Assembly (NCBI GenBank): GCA_029880265.1
Contig: JAOUOT010000001.1
Location: 269,485-333,484 of the forward strand
Source of the DNA: Spirochaetia bacterium
Lineage (GTDB): Bacteria > Spirochaetota > Leptospiria > Turneriellales > JAOUOS01
Length of the DNA: 64,000 nt
Direction: 5' to 3'
Shown: positions 17,581 to 27,200 of the stretch, piece by piece
How positions within the stretch are numbered: the stretch's first letter is position 1
Layout of the letters: each line of letters begins with the position of its first letter
Made by a program: the position numbers and the translations under genes
Notes under the pieces: model-generated
Database searches by the model: none
The model's input: only the letters and a program-made list of their open reading frames with translations
Told to the model about the DNA's origin: nothing

Positions 17581-18120
17581 ATGAACGAACTTAATACATT
17601 AAAAAATACTGTTGAAGCTTTAATTTTCATTTCAGGAGACGGAATAACCATATCTGAAATTTCTAAAGGTATAGATAAGCCGAAAGACGAAATAAAAATA
17701 GTTTTAGATTCGTTGATTGACGAATATGCCGAAAAAGACGGCGGGATAATATTAAACCAAAACTCAGATAAGTATTATTTTTCAACAAATGCAAGTATCT
17801 ATAATGATTTAAAATCATTTATTGCTGAAAAGAAAAAAGAAACTCTTTCTAAAGCAATGCTTGAGACTTTAGCGATTATCGCCTATAAGCAGCCTGTTAC
17901 GCTAACAGAGGTTGAAGAAATAAGGGGAGTAAATTCGCGGGCCTTTATAACCGCGTTGACGTCAAAAAAATTAATAAAACAAACAGGAAGAAAAGAAATA
18001 CCCGGTAAGCCCGCTTTGTATAGCACAACAAAAGAATTTTTAGATTACTTCGGTTTATCTCAAATAACGGAACTGCCTCCTTTGAAAGAAATAAAAGAGT
18101 TAAATTTTGAGGAATTATAA
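17581..18120 (+). CDS. scpB: Segregation and condensation protein B
   Basis: ScpB dimerises through two winged-helix domains and binds ScpA. Typical segments are NTVEALIFISGDGITISEI at the start and SKAMLETLAIIAYKQPVTLTEVEEIRGVNS (about residues 97-126), then GRKEIPGKPALYSTTKEFLDYFGL. Length 179 aa is normal. It follows scpA by 22 bases and precedes pheA by 5 bases. Confidence 0.95.
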   Translation: MNELNTLKNTVEALIFISGDGITISEISKGIDKPKDEIKIVLDSLIDEYAEKDGGIILNQNSDKYYFSTNASIYNDLKSFIAEKKKETLSKAMLETLAIIAYKQPVTLTEVEEIRGVNSRAFITALTSKKLIKQTGRKEIPGKPALYSTTKEFLDYFGLSQITELPPLKEIKELNFEEL

Positions 18121-18125
18121 TCAAA

Positions 18126-19226
18126 ATGAGTGATAAAGAAGAAATAAATTTAGATAATTTAAGATCTCAGATAGACGAAATTGACGTAAAACTCATAGAT
18201 CTTTTAACAAATAGAGCAGAATTAGCCAAAAATATAGCCTTAAATAAGCGAAAAACCAATTCAATTTTATATCGTCCCGAACGTGAGCAAGATGTCTACA
18301 ATAAAATAAAGAATATAAACAAAGGAGTTATAGACAATATTTCGTTGAATAACATATTTCGCGAGATAATGAGCGCTATGATTAAACTTGAAGGCTCCTT
18401 AAATGTAGCATATTTAGGCCCGGCCGGAAGTTTTACTCACCAGGCCGCTATTAGAAAATTTGGTCATAGTTTGAATCTAGCCCCAGTAGACGATATTGAC
18501 GATATTTTTATTAAAGTCGAGAAAGGCGAAGCTGATTACGGGGTTATACCTATTGAGAATTCTACCGAGGGAATTGTTAATTCGACCCTTGACGCATTTT
18601 TAAATTTTGATTTAACGATTTATGCCGAAGTATTTTTGCTAATAGAACAGAATTTATTGGGGTTTACTAGTAAACTAGAAGAAATTGAAACAATTTATTC
18701 CCATAAACAATCTTTTGGACAATGCAAAAGATGGATCTATAAAAATCTTCCTAATATCAAATTTATAGAGACAACATCTAATTCTAAAGCCGCTGAAATT
18801 GTTTCGAAAAATAAAAATAAAAAAGAATGCGCTATTGCTTCAAAATCAGCCGCCGAAACGTATGGATTAAATATTATAAAGAAAAATATTGAAGACAGCA
18901 GAAAAAACTATACGAGATTCGTTATAATAGGAAAGCATAAAGCCTCTGCATCGGGTAACGACAGAACTTCTATAATGTTTACAATTCCGCATTCGCCGGG
19001 CTCGTTATACACAATTTTAGAGCCGATATTTTCAACAAAAATAAATATGACCAATATAGAATCAAGACCAATATTTAATGAATTGTGGAACTACATATTT
19101 TATATAGATTTAGAGGGGCATATTGACGAAAAAAAGATTAAAGAAGCCCTTGAAAAAATAAAGCGTAACGCTACGTCATTTCGATTATTAGGTTCGTATC
19201 CTATTGATATTTCGTTAAGACAATAA
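18126..19226 (+). CDS. pheA: Bifunctional chorismate mutase/prephenate dehydratase (P-protein)
   Basis: The protein converts chorismate to prephenate and then to phenylpyruvate for phenylalanine synthesis. Domain order: AroQ chorismate mutase (residues 8-90, LRSQIDEIDVKLIDLLTNRAELA), prephenate dehydratase (95-270, with PAGSFTHQAA, IPIENSTEGIV and NYTRFVIIG) and a C-terminal ACT domain (280-360) with the Phe-binding ESRP motif. Length 366 aa is standard. Its end overlaps the convergent oxidoreductase gene by 12 bases. It is the last gene of the greA-to-pheA run. Confidence 0.95.
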   Translation: MSDKEEINLDNLRSQIDEIDVKLIDLLTNRAELAKNIALNKRKTNSILYRPEREQDVYNKIKNINKGVIDNISLNNIFREIMSAMIKLEGSLNVAYLGPAGSFTHQAAIRKFGHSLNLAPVDDIDDIFIKVEKGEADYGVIPIENSTEGIVNSTLDAFLNFDLTIYAEVFLLIEQNLLGFTSKLEEIETIYSHKQSFGQCKRWIYKNLPNIKFIETTSNSKAAEIVSKNKNKKECAIASKSAAETYGLNIIKKNIEDSRKNYTRFVIIGKHKASASGNDRTSIMFTIPHSPGSLYTILEPIFSTKINMTNIESRPIFNELWNYIFYIDLEGHIDEKKIKEALEKIKRNATSFRLLGSYPIDISLRQ

Positions 19227-20234
19227 AATAATTATATTTTCTAATGAATCATCAAAATAACCGGGTTGGTATTTATTGTCTAAAACACTTTTATATAAAC
19301 GATTGAAAGGATTTTCGCGGGCAGTCATCGGTTTGCATAAATTTTTATTATTTGCCTCTAGACTTTGAAATTTTGAGTAATATTTGCTTTTTTTAGATTT
19401 TTCAATGTAATAAAATCCATTGCCGGCCCTAATGCGTCCAAATTCAAATATTATTTCAATCTCAAAGTGAAAGTATTCTGAATTTTTAACGGAGGTTAAT
19501 ATTCCTTTAACATTGTTTTCATTATGATGAAGGTTAATTTGATGCAAATCGTTATTTAATTTTTCCGAAAAATATATTTTTGGGTTTCCGAAAAAATATA
19601 TAATTAAATCTAAAAGATGCGTCGTATCATGCAATAATAATCCTTCATAATCTTTCTGGGGAAGAAAGCTTTTAGCTTTTGTTAATAAATATCCATGATA
19701 ATAAAGCGCATTACCCAGATTTTTCTTCTCGTTAATAATTTTGTATATCTGGTTATAAGCGTTATGATACCGTCTTTCATAATTAACCCATATTTTAGAA
19801 GTCGAATTTAATATATATTTTTTTATTTTATTAACGTCTTTTATACTCATTAATATTGGTTTTTCAATAACTATTTTTGGTACATTATGCCTTATTCCTA
19901 TTAAAAGAGCGTCAAAATGCGTATTGGTATCAGAAGCAATAATAAGTAAATCGATTATTTTATAATTAATATCTTTATAATTTTCTGTAAAAATACTATT
20001 AGAGACGTCATAATTTTGCGACCTTAGATATTCTTTCGCTTCAGATAGTCTTTCTTTTTTTATGTCGCATAAATAATTAAAAGATAGATTGTAACCCTGG
20101 TTTCTTAATTGCGCCAAAGCCCCCATGTGCGTGCATGGTTTATAGCGTAATTTATCTTTTTCTAATAAAAAAGAAATTCTGCCAAGACCAATAACGGCAA
20201 TTTTTACCGCTTTATGAATATTCCTGTTTTTCAT
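19215..20234 (-). CDS. Gfo/Idh/MocA-family NAD(P)-dependent oxidoreductase
   Basis: The N-terminal Rossmann fold is KIAVIGLGRISFLL, and the family EKP motif is present (IVIEKPILMS, about residue 125). The C-terminal domain holds GLLLHDTTHLLDLIIYFFG, the usual catalytic HD-x-x-H region. Such enzymes oxidise or epimerise sugars, often for glycan precursors; the substrate cannot be told. Length is 339 aa. It overlaps the upstream M28-like gene by 23 bases and forms an operon with it, suggesting a shared envelope role. Confidence 0.85.
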   Translation of the reverse strand: MKNRNIHKAVKIAVIGLGRISFLLEKDKLRYKPCTHMGALAQLRNQGYNLSFNYLCDIKKERLSEAKEYLRSQNYDVSNSIFTENYKDINYKIIDLLIIASDTNTHFDALLIGIRHNVPKIVIEKPILMSIKDVNKIKKYILNSTSKIWVNYERRYHNAYNQIYKIINEKKNLGNALYYHGYLLTKAKSFLPQKDYEGLLLHDTTHLLDLIIYFFGNPKIYFSEKLNNDLHQINLHHNENNVKGILTSVKNSEYFHFEIEIIFEFGRIRAGNGFYYIEKSKKSKYYSKFQSLEANNKNLCKPMTARENPFNRLYKSVLDNKYQPGYFDDSLENIIILLS

Positions 20235-21726
20235 ATTTTATAAATGATATGATACCGCCTATTATAAAAGATATGGCAAAAATTGAATAAGTATCATAAA
20301 ATATTCTTTCGTCAATAAACTCGGCTGAAAGTAACAAACTCAATTCTGCTGAACCATTATTAAATAAAAAATATACAGGGATAAAATAAGATATAACAAT
20401 ATAAATATAAGTTTTAATATCCCTTTTATATTTATTATTTCTTAAAAGAAAAGCAGACGGTATTAAAAGAAAAAACAGGGTTTTATTATAAATTCCTATT
20501 AAACAAATAATTATGATATATGTTAAATATGACGTTTGCTGGTTTATTTTTGTGGCGTATATTTTCTTCTCAAACTTAATTATTAATAATGTAGATACTA
20601 CGGCCAATATATAAAAAAGCAGAATAATTAAAAAAGATTCGTTATTTAACGCTAAATAAATTTTGTTTAATAAAGCATATGCGGTAACGATTATAGAAAA
20701 ATAAATTACAGATAATATTCCGTTTACCGGAAAATATCTCTCGCTTGATCTTACTAAAAAAGGCAATAATAATAGAATAATTCCAAAAAAGAAAAAAGTA
20801 ATTATGACCCAGTATTTTAAAGCTCCTTGTTTTGAGAGCCAAAAACTTTGATTAGATAATGAATTTAAAGGGATTTCATTTATTATATTTATATAATTTA
20901 TTATATGTTCCCCGTAGATATTGCTTAAATGATATTTTTTATCGGAAATTTTGGTTTTGTAAGTCACGCCAAATGCAGGTATATTATTTTTCAAAAAATA
21001 ACTCTGCTTTTCTGCAAGAAAAGGGAACGCGCTTTGAGAAATTTGTTCGCTTATTGAAGGAACGCGTTTATCGGGAAAATAGTTGTACCAATTGATAGAG
21101 CTGAATCTTGAGCCAGTTGAACTTATATGAAGAGCGTCATTTTCATCAGGGTACAAAAATAACATAGTATTTGGCCGTATAGGAAATGTCTCTTTGATAA
21201 AAAGATCGGTGAAAACGCAATCATTTTTATTGTCAAAAAAAACCAAAGATACTGAATCTTTTAAGTTTGCATTGTCTAATGTTTCTAAAACGCTTAAACC
21301 CGTATAAATGCCCTGTATATTATTTTTTGCGTTCCATGGCAATAAAATAGCATAATGATTTCGTTGTGGCCCTTTTTTATAAAGAGTCAGGCTCTTACAT
21401 TTTTCAGATATAATTAAATTAGATCGCCAGCTTTTTAACGTTATATTCTCTTTTAAATAAGAGAGTATGTTGTAATCTCGCTTTGTATTCTTAAACCATT
21501 CGGGAAAGTTAGAGTTTAGAGATCCTATGAGCCTTCCTGCGTCTTGATTTTTTATAGAATATGTTTTCAATGAACTTATATTCTTTATTTCTTCTCTTTT
21601 TGTAACGCCTTTTACTGAAGCAAATAAAATGAATATAAATATTAATAATAACCATGATACATAATATTGATTTATTTCAGATAACTTTGCTCTACGATTA
21701 AAAAATATTTTGATTCTTTTTGCCAT
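20212..21726 (-). CDS. Membrane protein with degenerate M28-peptidase-like periplasmic domain
   Basis: The 504-residue protein has one N-terminal membrane helix (about 22-40), a periplasmic domain (about 50-300) and some eight C-terminal membrane helices. The domain resembles M28 aminopeptidases (HYAILLPWNAKNNIQGIYTGLSVLETL, then SVSLVFFDNKNDC), but the metal-binding HxD and DN residues are not preserved, so peptidase activity is unlikely. The layout is reminiscent of M28-like membrane proteins including the Gaa1 type. I call this with modest confidence. Confidence 0.45.
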   Translation of the reverse strand: MAKRIKIFFNRRAKLSEINQYYVSWLLLIFIFILFASVKGVTKREEIKNISSLKTYSIKNQDAGRLIGSLNSNFPEWFKNTKRDYNILSYLKENITLKSWRSNLIISEKCKSLTLYKKGPQRNHYAILLPWNAKNNIQGIYTGLSVLETLDNANLKDSVSLVFFDNKNDCVFTDLFIKETFPIRPNTMLFLYPDENDALHISSTGSRFSSINWYNYFPDKRVPSISEQISQSAFPFLAEKQSYFLKNNIPAFGVTYKTKISDKKYHLSNIYGEHIINYINIINEIPLNSLSNQSFWLSKQGALKYWVIITFFFFGIILLLLPFLVRSSERYFPVNGILSVIYFSIIVTAYALLNKIYLALNNESFLIILLFYILAVVSTLLIIKFEKKIYATKINQQTSYLTYIIIICLIGIYNKTLFFLLIPSAFLLRNNKYKRDIKTYIYIVISYFIPVYFLFNNGSAELSLLLSAEFIDERIFYDTYSIFAISFIIGGIISFIKYEKQEYS

Positions 21727-21907
21727 TATTAAGACCTAATGATAAAAATGGGTTGTTTTTTAAAGAATATTTTATTATATATAGGGTCTATTCAATAAAG
21801 CCCAGTCGTTATTTTAATAAATAAAGCTTGAATCAACTACTAAATAGCTATTTATAATTTTTGAATATGCAATATATCGTAAAATATATAATTATCGTAT
21901 AAATCAA

Positions 21908-22540
21908 ATGAAATCTAATTTACCAAATAATAATTTATATTACCATATTTTGGGACTAAAATCAACGGCTTCGATTAATGAAGTAAAAAAAGCCTATCGT
22001 AATATGGTAAAGAAAAATCATCCCGATGTACATCCGCAAGAAGTAAGAAGTTTTTATAAAGACAAAATGATTATAATTAACGAAGCATATCATATTTTAA
22101 CAAAAACAGAATTTATTCAAGATAATAAAAAAGATATAGTCGTTAATACTGAGAATAACAATATTCTTGATAATTTAAAAGATCCGGGATACGTTTATTA
22201 TAAGCAAGGTCATAAATATTTTCATAGCGGTTTTTATAAGTATTATAAGAAAAAATCAAAAATAAAAAACAAATTACGGGCTACACTAGAAATTTTAACA
22301 AATTTTGAAAAAGCATATTATTATTACCGTAAAGTAGTTAATGAATATCCAAAAAGTCAATGGGCATGGGATTCGGGCATAAAATTGAAAAAAATTGAAA
22401 AATTAACGCCGATTTATAAGAAAATTAAAGAGTATCTAATTGAAAATATTGAGTCAGAAAATGAAGAGCTGTTAAATATTCCAGGAATTTCTATATTAAA
22501 TTCGCCGGAAAAATGGTCAAATTTCTTGAAATCAAAATAA
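21908..22540 (+). CDS. J-domain (DnaJ-like) protein with C-terminal helical region
   Basis: The J domain (residues 8-75) has NLYYHILGLKSTASINEVKKAYRNMVKKNHPDVH with the HPD triad at 38-40, which stimulates Hsp70 ATPase. There is no G/F, zinc-finger or C-terminal substrate domain, so it is not DnaJ itself. The rest is basic and helical, with a TPR-like stretch (ILTNFEKAYYYYRKVVNEYPKSQWAW). The DnaK client is unknown. It is 37 bases before the transketolase subunit gene. Confidence 0.8.
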   Translation: MKSNLPNNNLYYHILGLKSTASINEVKKAYRNMVKKNHPDVHPQEVRSFYKDKMIIINEAYHILTKTEFIQDNKKDIVVNTENNNILDNLKDPGYVYYKQGHKYFHSGFYKYYKKKSKIKNKLRATLEILTNFEKAYYYYRKVVNEYPKSQWAWDSGIKLKKIEKLTPIYKKIKEYLIENIESENEELLNIPGISILNSPEKWSNFLKSK

Positions 22541-22577
22541 AAAATGACAGTATGTATAATTTCTATAAAAAGGTCTT

Positions 22578-23531
22578 ATGCTGATTAAAGACCCGCTTGA
22601 CGAGAATATACAAAAAAAAGCAACCAGAGACGGTTTTGGCGACGCATTAGAAGAAATTACAGATTCCAAAGTAGTAGTTTTAGAGGCAGATCTATCTGGT
22701 TCTACCAAAACAAATAAATTTAAGAAAAAATATCCCGAAAGGTTTTTTAATTTTGGCGTGGCTGAGCAAAATATGCTGGGGCATGCCGCGGGTTTGGCCA
22801 TAAGCGGTTTAAAGCCAATAGCCGCTAGTTTCGCAATGTTTGTTTCTGGAAGAGCGTGGGAAGTGATTAGAAATTCAATATCATACCCTCGTTTAAATGT
22901 AAAACTTGCGGGTTCGCATGCCGGTATTACTTTAGGCGAAGACGGCGCAAGTCATCAGATAATTGAAGATATTGCCATTATGAGATGTATTCCCGAAATG
23001 ACTGTTATCGTCCCCGCCGACTATTGGCAGGCGTATAACGCCGTATTTGCCGCATTAGAGCATGAAGGTCCGGTTTATATTCGCTTAGGTAGACCGGCAA
23101 TTGACATGATTTACGATAAAAAAGATTCATTTGAAATCGGCAAATCAAAAATTATTCAGGAAGGCGAAAAAATTGCGTTTTTTGCGACAGGCATTATGGT
23201 AAGCGAATGCTGGAAAGCTGCGCGCATTTTAGAAAAAGAAAAAAATATAAGGCCATGGGTAGTCGACTTTAGTACAATAAAGCCCATTGATAAAGAAATG
23301 ATTTTAAATATTGCTAATAAAATAGAAAAAATATACACATTTGAAGAGCATAATACCTTGGGCGGTTTCGGAAGCGCCGTATCTGAAGTTATTTGTGAAA
23401 ATAATCCTATAAAAGTTAAAAGAATAGGAATTAACGATAAATTTGGACAATCTGGAACAATAAAAGATCTTCTTGATCATTATAATTTATCGGCTTCAAA
23501 AATTGTCAATACAATTGAATTAAATGCTTAA
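22578..23531 (+). CDS. Transketolase C-terminal subunit (split type)
   Basis: The 317-residue protein covers the pyrimidine-binding and C-terminal domains of a split transketolase. Motifs: RDGFGDALEEITDSKVVVLEADLSGS, RFFNFGVAEQNMLGHAAGLA and GEDGASHQIIEDIAIMRCIPEM. The TPP-diphosphate-binding N-terminal half (GDG motif) is not encoded here and should lie elsewhere. A DXS-like role is less likely given the short length. The gene end overlaps the start codon at 23524 of the next gene. Confidence 0.85.
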   Translation: MLIKDPLDENIQKKATRDGFGDALEEITDSKVVVLEADLSGSTKTNKFKKKYPERFFNFGVAEQNMLGHAAGLAISGLKPIAASFAMFVSGRAWEVIRNSISYPRLNVKLAGSHAGITLGEDGASHQIIEDIAIMRCIPEMTVIVPADYWQAYNAVFAALEHEGPVYIRLGRPAIDMIYDKKDSFEIGKSKIIQEGEKIAFFATGIMVSECWKAARILEKEKNIRPWVVDFSTIKPIDKEMILNIANKIEKIYTFEEHNTLGGFGSAVSEVICENNPIKVKRIGINDKFGQSGTIKDLLDHYNLSASKIVNTIELNA

Positions 23532-25643
23532 ATTAAAAAAAAAAAGATAATCGTTTTACTTTCGGTTATTTTAGTTTTAATTACGGTTGCCTTAAGCATT
23601 TTACCCGAAATAATCTTTAAAAATAGTTTCGACAAAGAAAAATTTGAAAATTTAATCAATAAAATAGCGTCAAAAAGCGAGTTGGCCGTATCGTTTGACG
23701 GATTTTCAGCTAGCCTATACAATGGCATACAAATTCATGGAATCAATATTTCATTTGAAGAGAATTTTAGCAGAAACAACATGTTTTTTAAAATTTCAAA
23801 AGCTAAAATTCCTATAAAATGGGAGTCTTTAAAAGTTTTTACGCTTGATTATAAAAATATAGAGCTCGATTCTCCTAAAATAAATTTATGGATTAAAAAT
23901 AAAACCATTTCAAATTTGTTTATAAATCAGGTAACTAACTGGTTAAACGAAGATACTGAATTTTCTATTTCTATTAAAGACGCTTTAATAACGGTTATTT
24001 TTGATACAAAAGGCTACCAAAAAGAGATGTGGAACATAGAAAATGTGAGCGGTAATATTCATAATTTATTAAATGAAAAAGAATTATCTATTTTTTACTC
24101 TAATAAAGACTGGGGGGCGGGAAAAATAAACATTAATCCGAATGAATGTTCAAATCAATGCAAATGGTTTTTTGGAGAATATAAATGGGAATTTTCGTCG
24201 TTTTCAGCCGAGAAGTTATCGTGGATAATTAAGCCGTTTATATTTACTGAAGGAGAAATTAACGGAAAGATTAATTTTTTATTTAATAAAGATAATAAAG
24301 AAATATGGGAAACATTTGGTCAGATAGAAGCGAATAATATTAAAATACAAGATGATGAAGAAAGATTATTATTAAACGAAATTTCATTAAATACTTCATA
24401 TAAAATTGATCACAATACTAAGGGCCAAACTATAAAATTAAAAGGTAAATTAAACGGCGGGAATTATGATTTATCATATAATCAAGATAAAAACGAATTA
24501 TGGCCAAATAACGCCGAGTTTAAGATAAGCGATTTTGAACAAAAAGGCTTTTTTGTTTTGCCGTACGGTTTTAAGATTTATGGTTTAAAGCAAATGACTG
24601 TTTCAATAAATAAACCCCTATCTTCAGCTTCTTATAGAAATATAGATTCAAATATTGAAATTTCAAATGGCCAATTTCTGGATAATAATAAAATATTATT
24701 TTTCATTCCAAATCTCAATTTAATTATGAATTCAAACGATTACGAGTTAAATTTGCTTATACATAAAAATAAAAGCGATATAGGTATAAATATGCATGGG
24801 AAAATCACATTATTTTCCCATTATTTTTCTGAAATTATTCGAGATATGAAAACTCTTGATAAAAAAGTTGTTTCAAAAGAAATTATCGGAATTTCAGGGA
24901 AACATCAGGGACATCTTAATAGTAAAAAATTTCTATTCAATGATTTTTTTGAACTCAAATCATATTTAATAGATAAATGGAAGAAATCAGTTTTAATAGG
25001 AATTAACAACGGATGGAGAGAGTCAAAATTAAGAGAAAGAGAGTGGTTTATAACGCTTTTATGGAAAAATTTATTGTCAATGCCGATAAATATTGAAAAT
25101 TTTTCCTTGGAGAATACTCAAAGTTCTAAAATGACGGGAAATTTAAGCATATCAAATAATCTCATAGATTTCAATTTAAAAGAATATGAAGGAAGAGAAA
25201 ATTATCTTGATTTATTGTATAATTTTAATTCAAATTATCCGACAATCTCGGGAAATCTAAGTCTTGACTTACAAGACGCATCTAATATTAGAAAAGATTT
25301 CATTGGCGACGATATAATAAATTCACTAAAGGCATTTAAATATGTATGGAACTTCAAATCGGGAGGCGAAAGACCTGTCGATTTATATAACACATTTCGG
25401 GGCAAAGGAGTTTTTGAATTTTATGATGTTGTTTTAGGAAAGTATTTTGACGATAAAGAAGTTGATAAAAATTGGAATTTTATAAAAGGAGAAGCAAGCG
25501 CATATTATAATAGCGGTTATTTTAATAATACTTATGGTCAAAATCAAAATAATAATTTATACACGTATGGACGATGGAAAACCGATAATTTCTTCAAAGA
25601 ATGGAAGATTACGCACAATATTCGCCCTAAAACTATTGATTAA
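23524..25643 (+). CDS. AsmA-like envelope protein, reading frame broken by an 11-A run near its start
   Basis: The open frame without a good start runs from 23532 and encodes a membrane anchor (IIVLLSVILVLITVALSIL) followed by about 680 residues with AsmA-type repeats (KISKAKIPIKWESL...LDYKNIELDSPKINLWI; later beta-rich segments). The only sensible ATG, at 23524, overlaps the transketolase stop by 8 bases and reads MLKLKKK, then hits TAA at 23548. One extra A in the run 23535-23545 would join it to the anchor. AsmA-like proteins span the periplasm and help lipid transport or outer-membrane assembly. An ATG at 23682 inside the frame would omit the anchor. Either the run is mis-sequenced or slippage restores the frame. 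Confidence 0.65.
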
Positions 25644-25904
25644 TTTTGTATTTTTCTATATTTGACGCGGATGATATTGCGATTATATTACCCATGCATA
25701 CTCCTTGGCGACATAATAATATTCTCGGTAAAAAAGTGTTGACAATTAAAATAGAATATATTTACCTTTAGATTAAATAAATAACTGAAAAAATATAGAG
25801 AAAGTATCGATAATTATGAGAGACAGAGATTTAAATAAAGAATTATAGCGAAAAAATCATTAATTTTATGAGATATTTTCGTTATATATTAATGGGGGTT
25901 TTTT

Positions 25905-27155
25905 TTGAAAAAAACTCAAAAGAAAAAACTTGGCAGAAATATATTTATATTGTGTTTATATTTTTTACTTCCTTTGCAAAAGTTAAACGCTTATGGTTCG
26001 GGGTTGATAGATAAACTACCCGATGCCGAAGGTAATTTAAATTTAGGCGCTTTAGAACTTCATCCGGCTTTTATGTATACAGAAAGGTGGAGCGACAATA
26101 TATACTATACTTCTGAAAATCGAACTAAAGATACCATCAGCACGATTACCGGCGGTATGCTTTTCAGTATTGGCGAACAATATCAAATAAACTTGGGTTA
26201 TTTGGCAGATTATCATATATATTCTGAAAATGAAAAAGAAAATTTTACATCTCATAATATTTTAGGCGAAATCGATTTGAATTTCAATTCAGGATTAAAA
26301 ATATACGCTTTAGATAAATTTATTATGACGATGGATCCCAGAGATATATCAAATAATTTTTTTAGATCAAAGCGATCAGAAAATATATCTAAAGGCTCTG
26401 TCGGTTTTATATCGCCTTCGACTAAAACAGAATTTAATTTAGGCTATGAAAATGAGTATCTTGATTATCTTCAAGATACCAATAAAGAATATGACAGAAT
26501 ATCGCATACGGCAATCTCAATGTTTAATTATCGATTTTTTTCAAAGCTGGCCATGGAACTTGAATTCAATTATCTGTGGGAAAAATATCCGCATAGAATT
26601 GATAATAATATTGATTGCGAATATCGTACAGGTTTTGCCGGTTTGTCGTGGTCATATAAAAAAGACGTAAAATTGGTATTGATGCCCGGTATTTTGGGCA
26701 TCAATTATCGAAATGCAGATTACCCAGACGATAAAACATGGATAATAAAATCAGATGTGGATTATAAGTTTCATATATTAGGAAAATCTCAACTTTCTTT
26801 GACGGGAGGAAAGAAAATTGAGCGAACGCCTTATGAGGGAAGCGTTGAATACCAAACCTCTAAAGGGTCCTATTATGAAGATCTATTTGCCTCCATAAAA
26901 TTTCATACATGGTTTACGCAAAAGATAATGGTATTTCTAAAGTATTCATACTCTTATAGAGTTTATAATAAAATAATCGATACACTAGCTGAAAGAAAAG
27001 ACAATTTCCATATGGGCGAGACAGGGTTTGGTTTTAAGCCATTGGGAGTCATTATGCTAAACGGCAAGTATTCATACGCAGAAAATATTTCAAATCACAA
27101 ATTCAGAAATATGAAAAATCATAGCGCCCAGTTTTCTATATTGGTAAGTCTTTAA
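25905..27155 (+). CDS. Outer-membrane beta-barrel protein of the exopolysaccharide locus (BBP2-like)
   Basis: Start is TTG 25905, preceded by a G-rich TGGGGG that could act as a Shine-Dalgarno sequence; the ATG at 25892 is out of frame. A signal peptide (LGRNIFILCLYFLLPLQKLNA) is followed by about 380 residues of alternating amphipathic strands with aromatic girdles, ending SAQFSILVSL with a C-terminal Leu. This fits the putative beta-barrel porin 2 family seen in exopolysaccharide clusters, where it may conduct the polymer through the outer membrane. It precedes the Wza-like gene by 45 bases. Confidence 0.7.
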   Translation: MKKTQKKKLGRNIFILCLYFLLPLQKLNAYGSGLIDKLPDAEGNLNLGALELHPAFMYTERWSDNIYYTSENRTKDTISTITGGMLFSIGEQYQINLGYLADYHIYSENEKENFTSHNILGEIDLNFNSGLKIYALDKFIMTMDPRDISNNFFRSKRSENISKGSVGFISPSTKTEFNLGYENEYLDYLQDTNKEYDRISHTAISMFNYRFFSKLAMELEFNYLWEKYPHRIDNNIDCEYRTGFAGLSWSYKKDVKLVLMPGILGINYRNADYPDDKTWIIKSDVDYKFHILGKSQLSLTGGKKIERTPYEGSVEYQTSKGSYYEDLFASIKFHTWFTQKIMVFLKYSYSYRVYNKIIDTLAERKDNFHMGETGFGFKPLGVIMLNGKYSYAENISNHKFRNMKNHSAQFSILVSL

Positions 27156-27200
27156 TTGTTGCTTAATTACATAATTAAATATATTGTTTAAATAATATTT

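Noticed and set aside
25738-25760. TTGACA upstream of the barrel gene as a promoter
   Set aside because: No acceptable -10 box lies 16-18 bases downstream; the best match is TTTACC.
25892-25904. ATG at 25892 as the start of the barrel protein
   Set aside because: It is in a different frame; the signal-peptide frame begins at the TTG at 25905. A one-base change in the T run would be needed, but the TTG start suffices.
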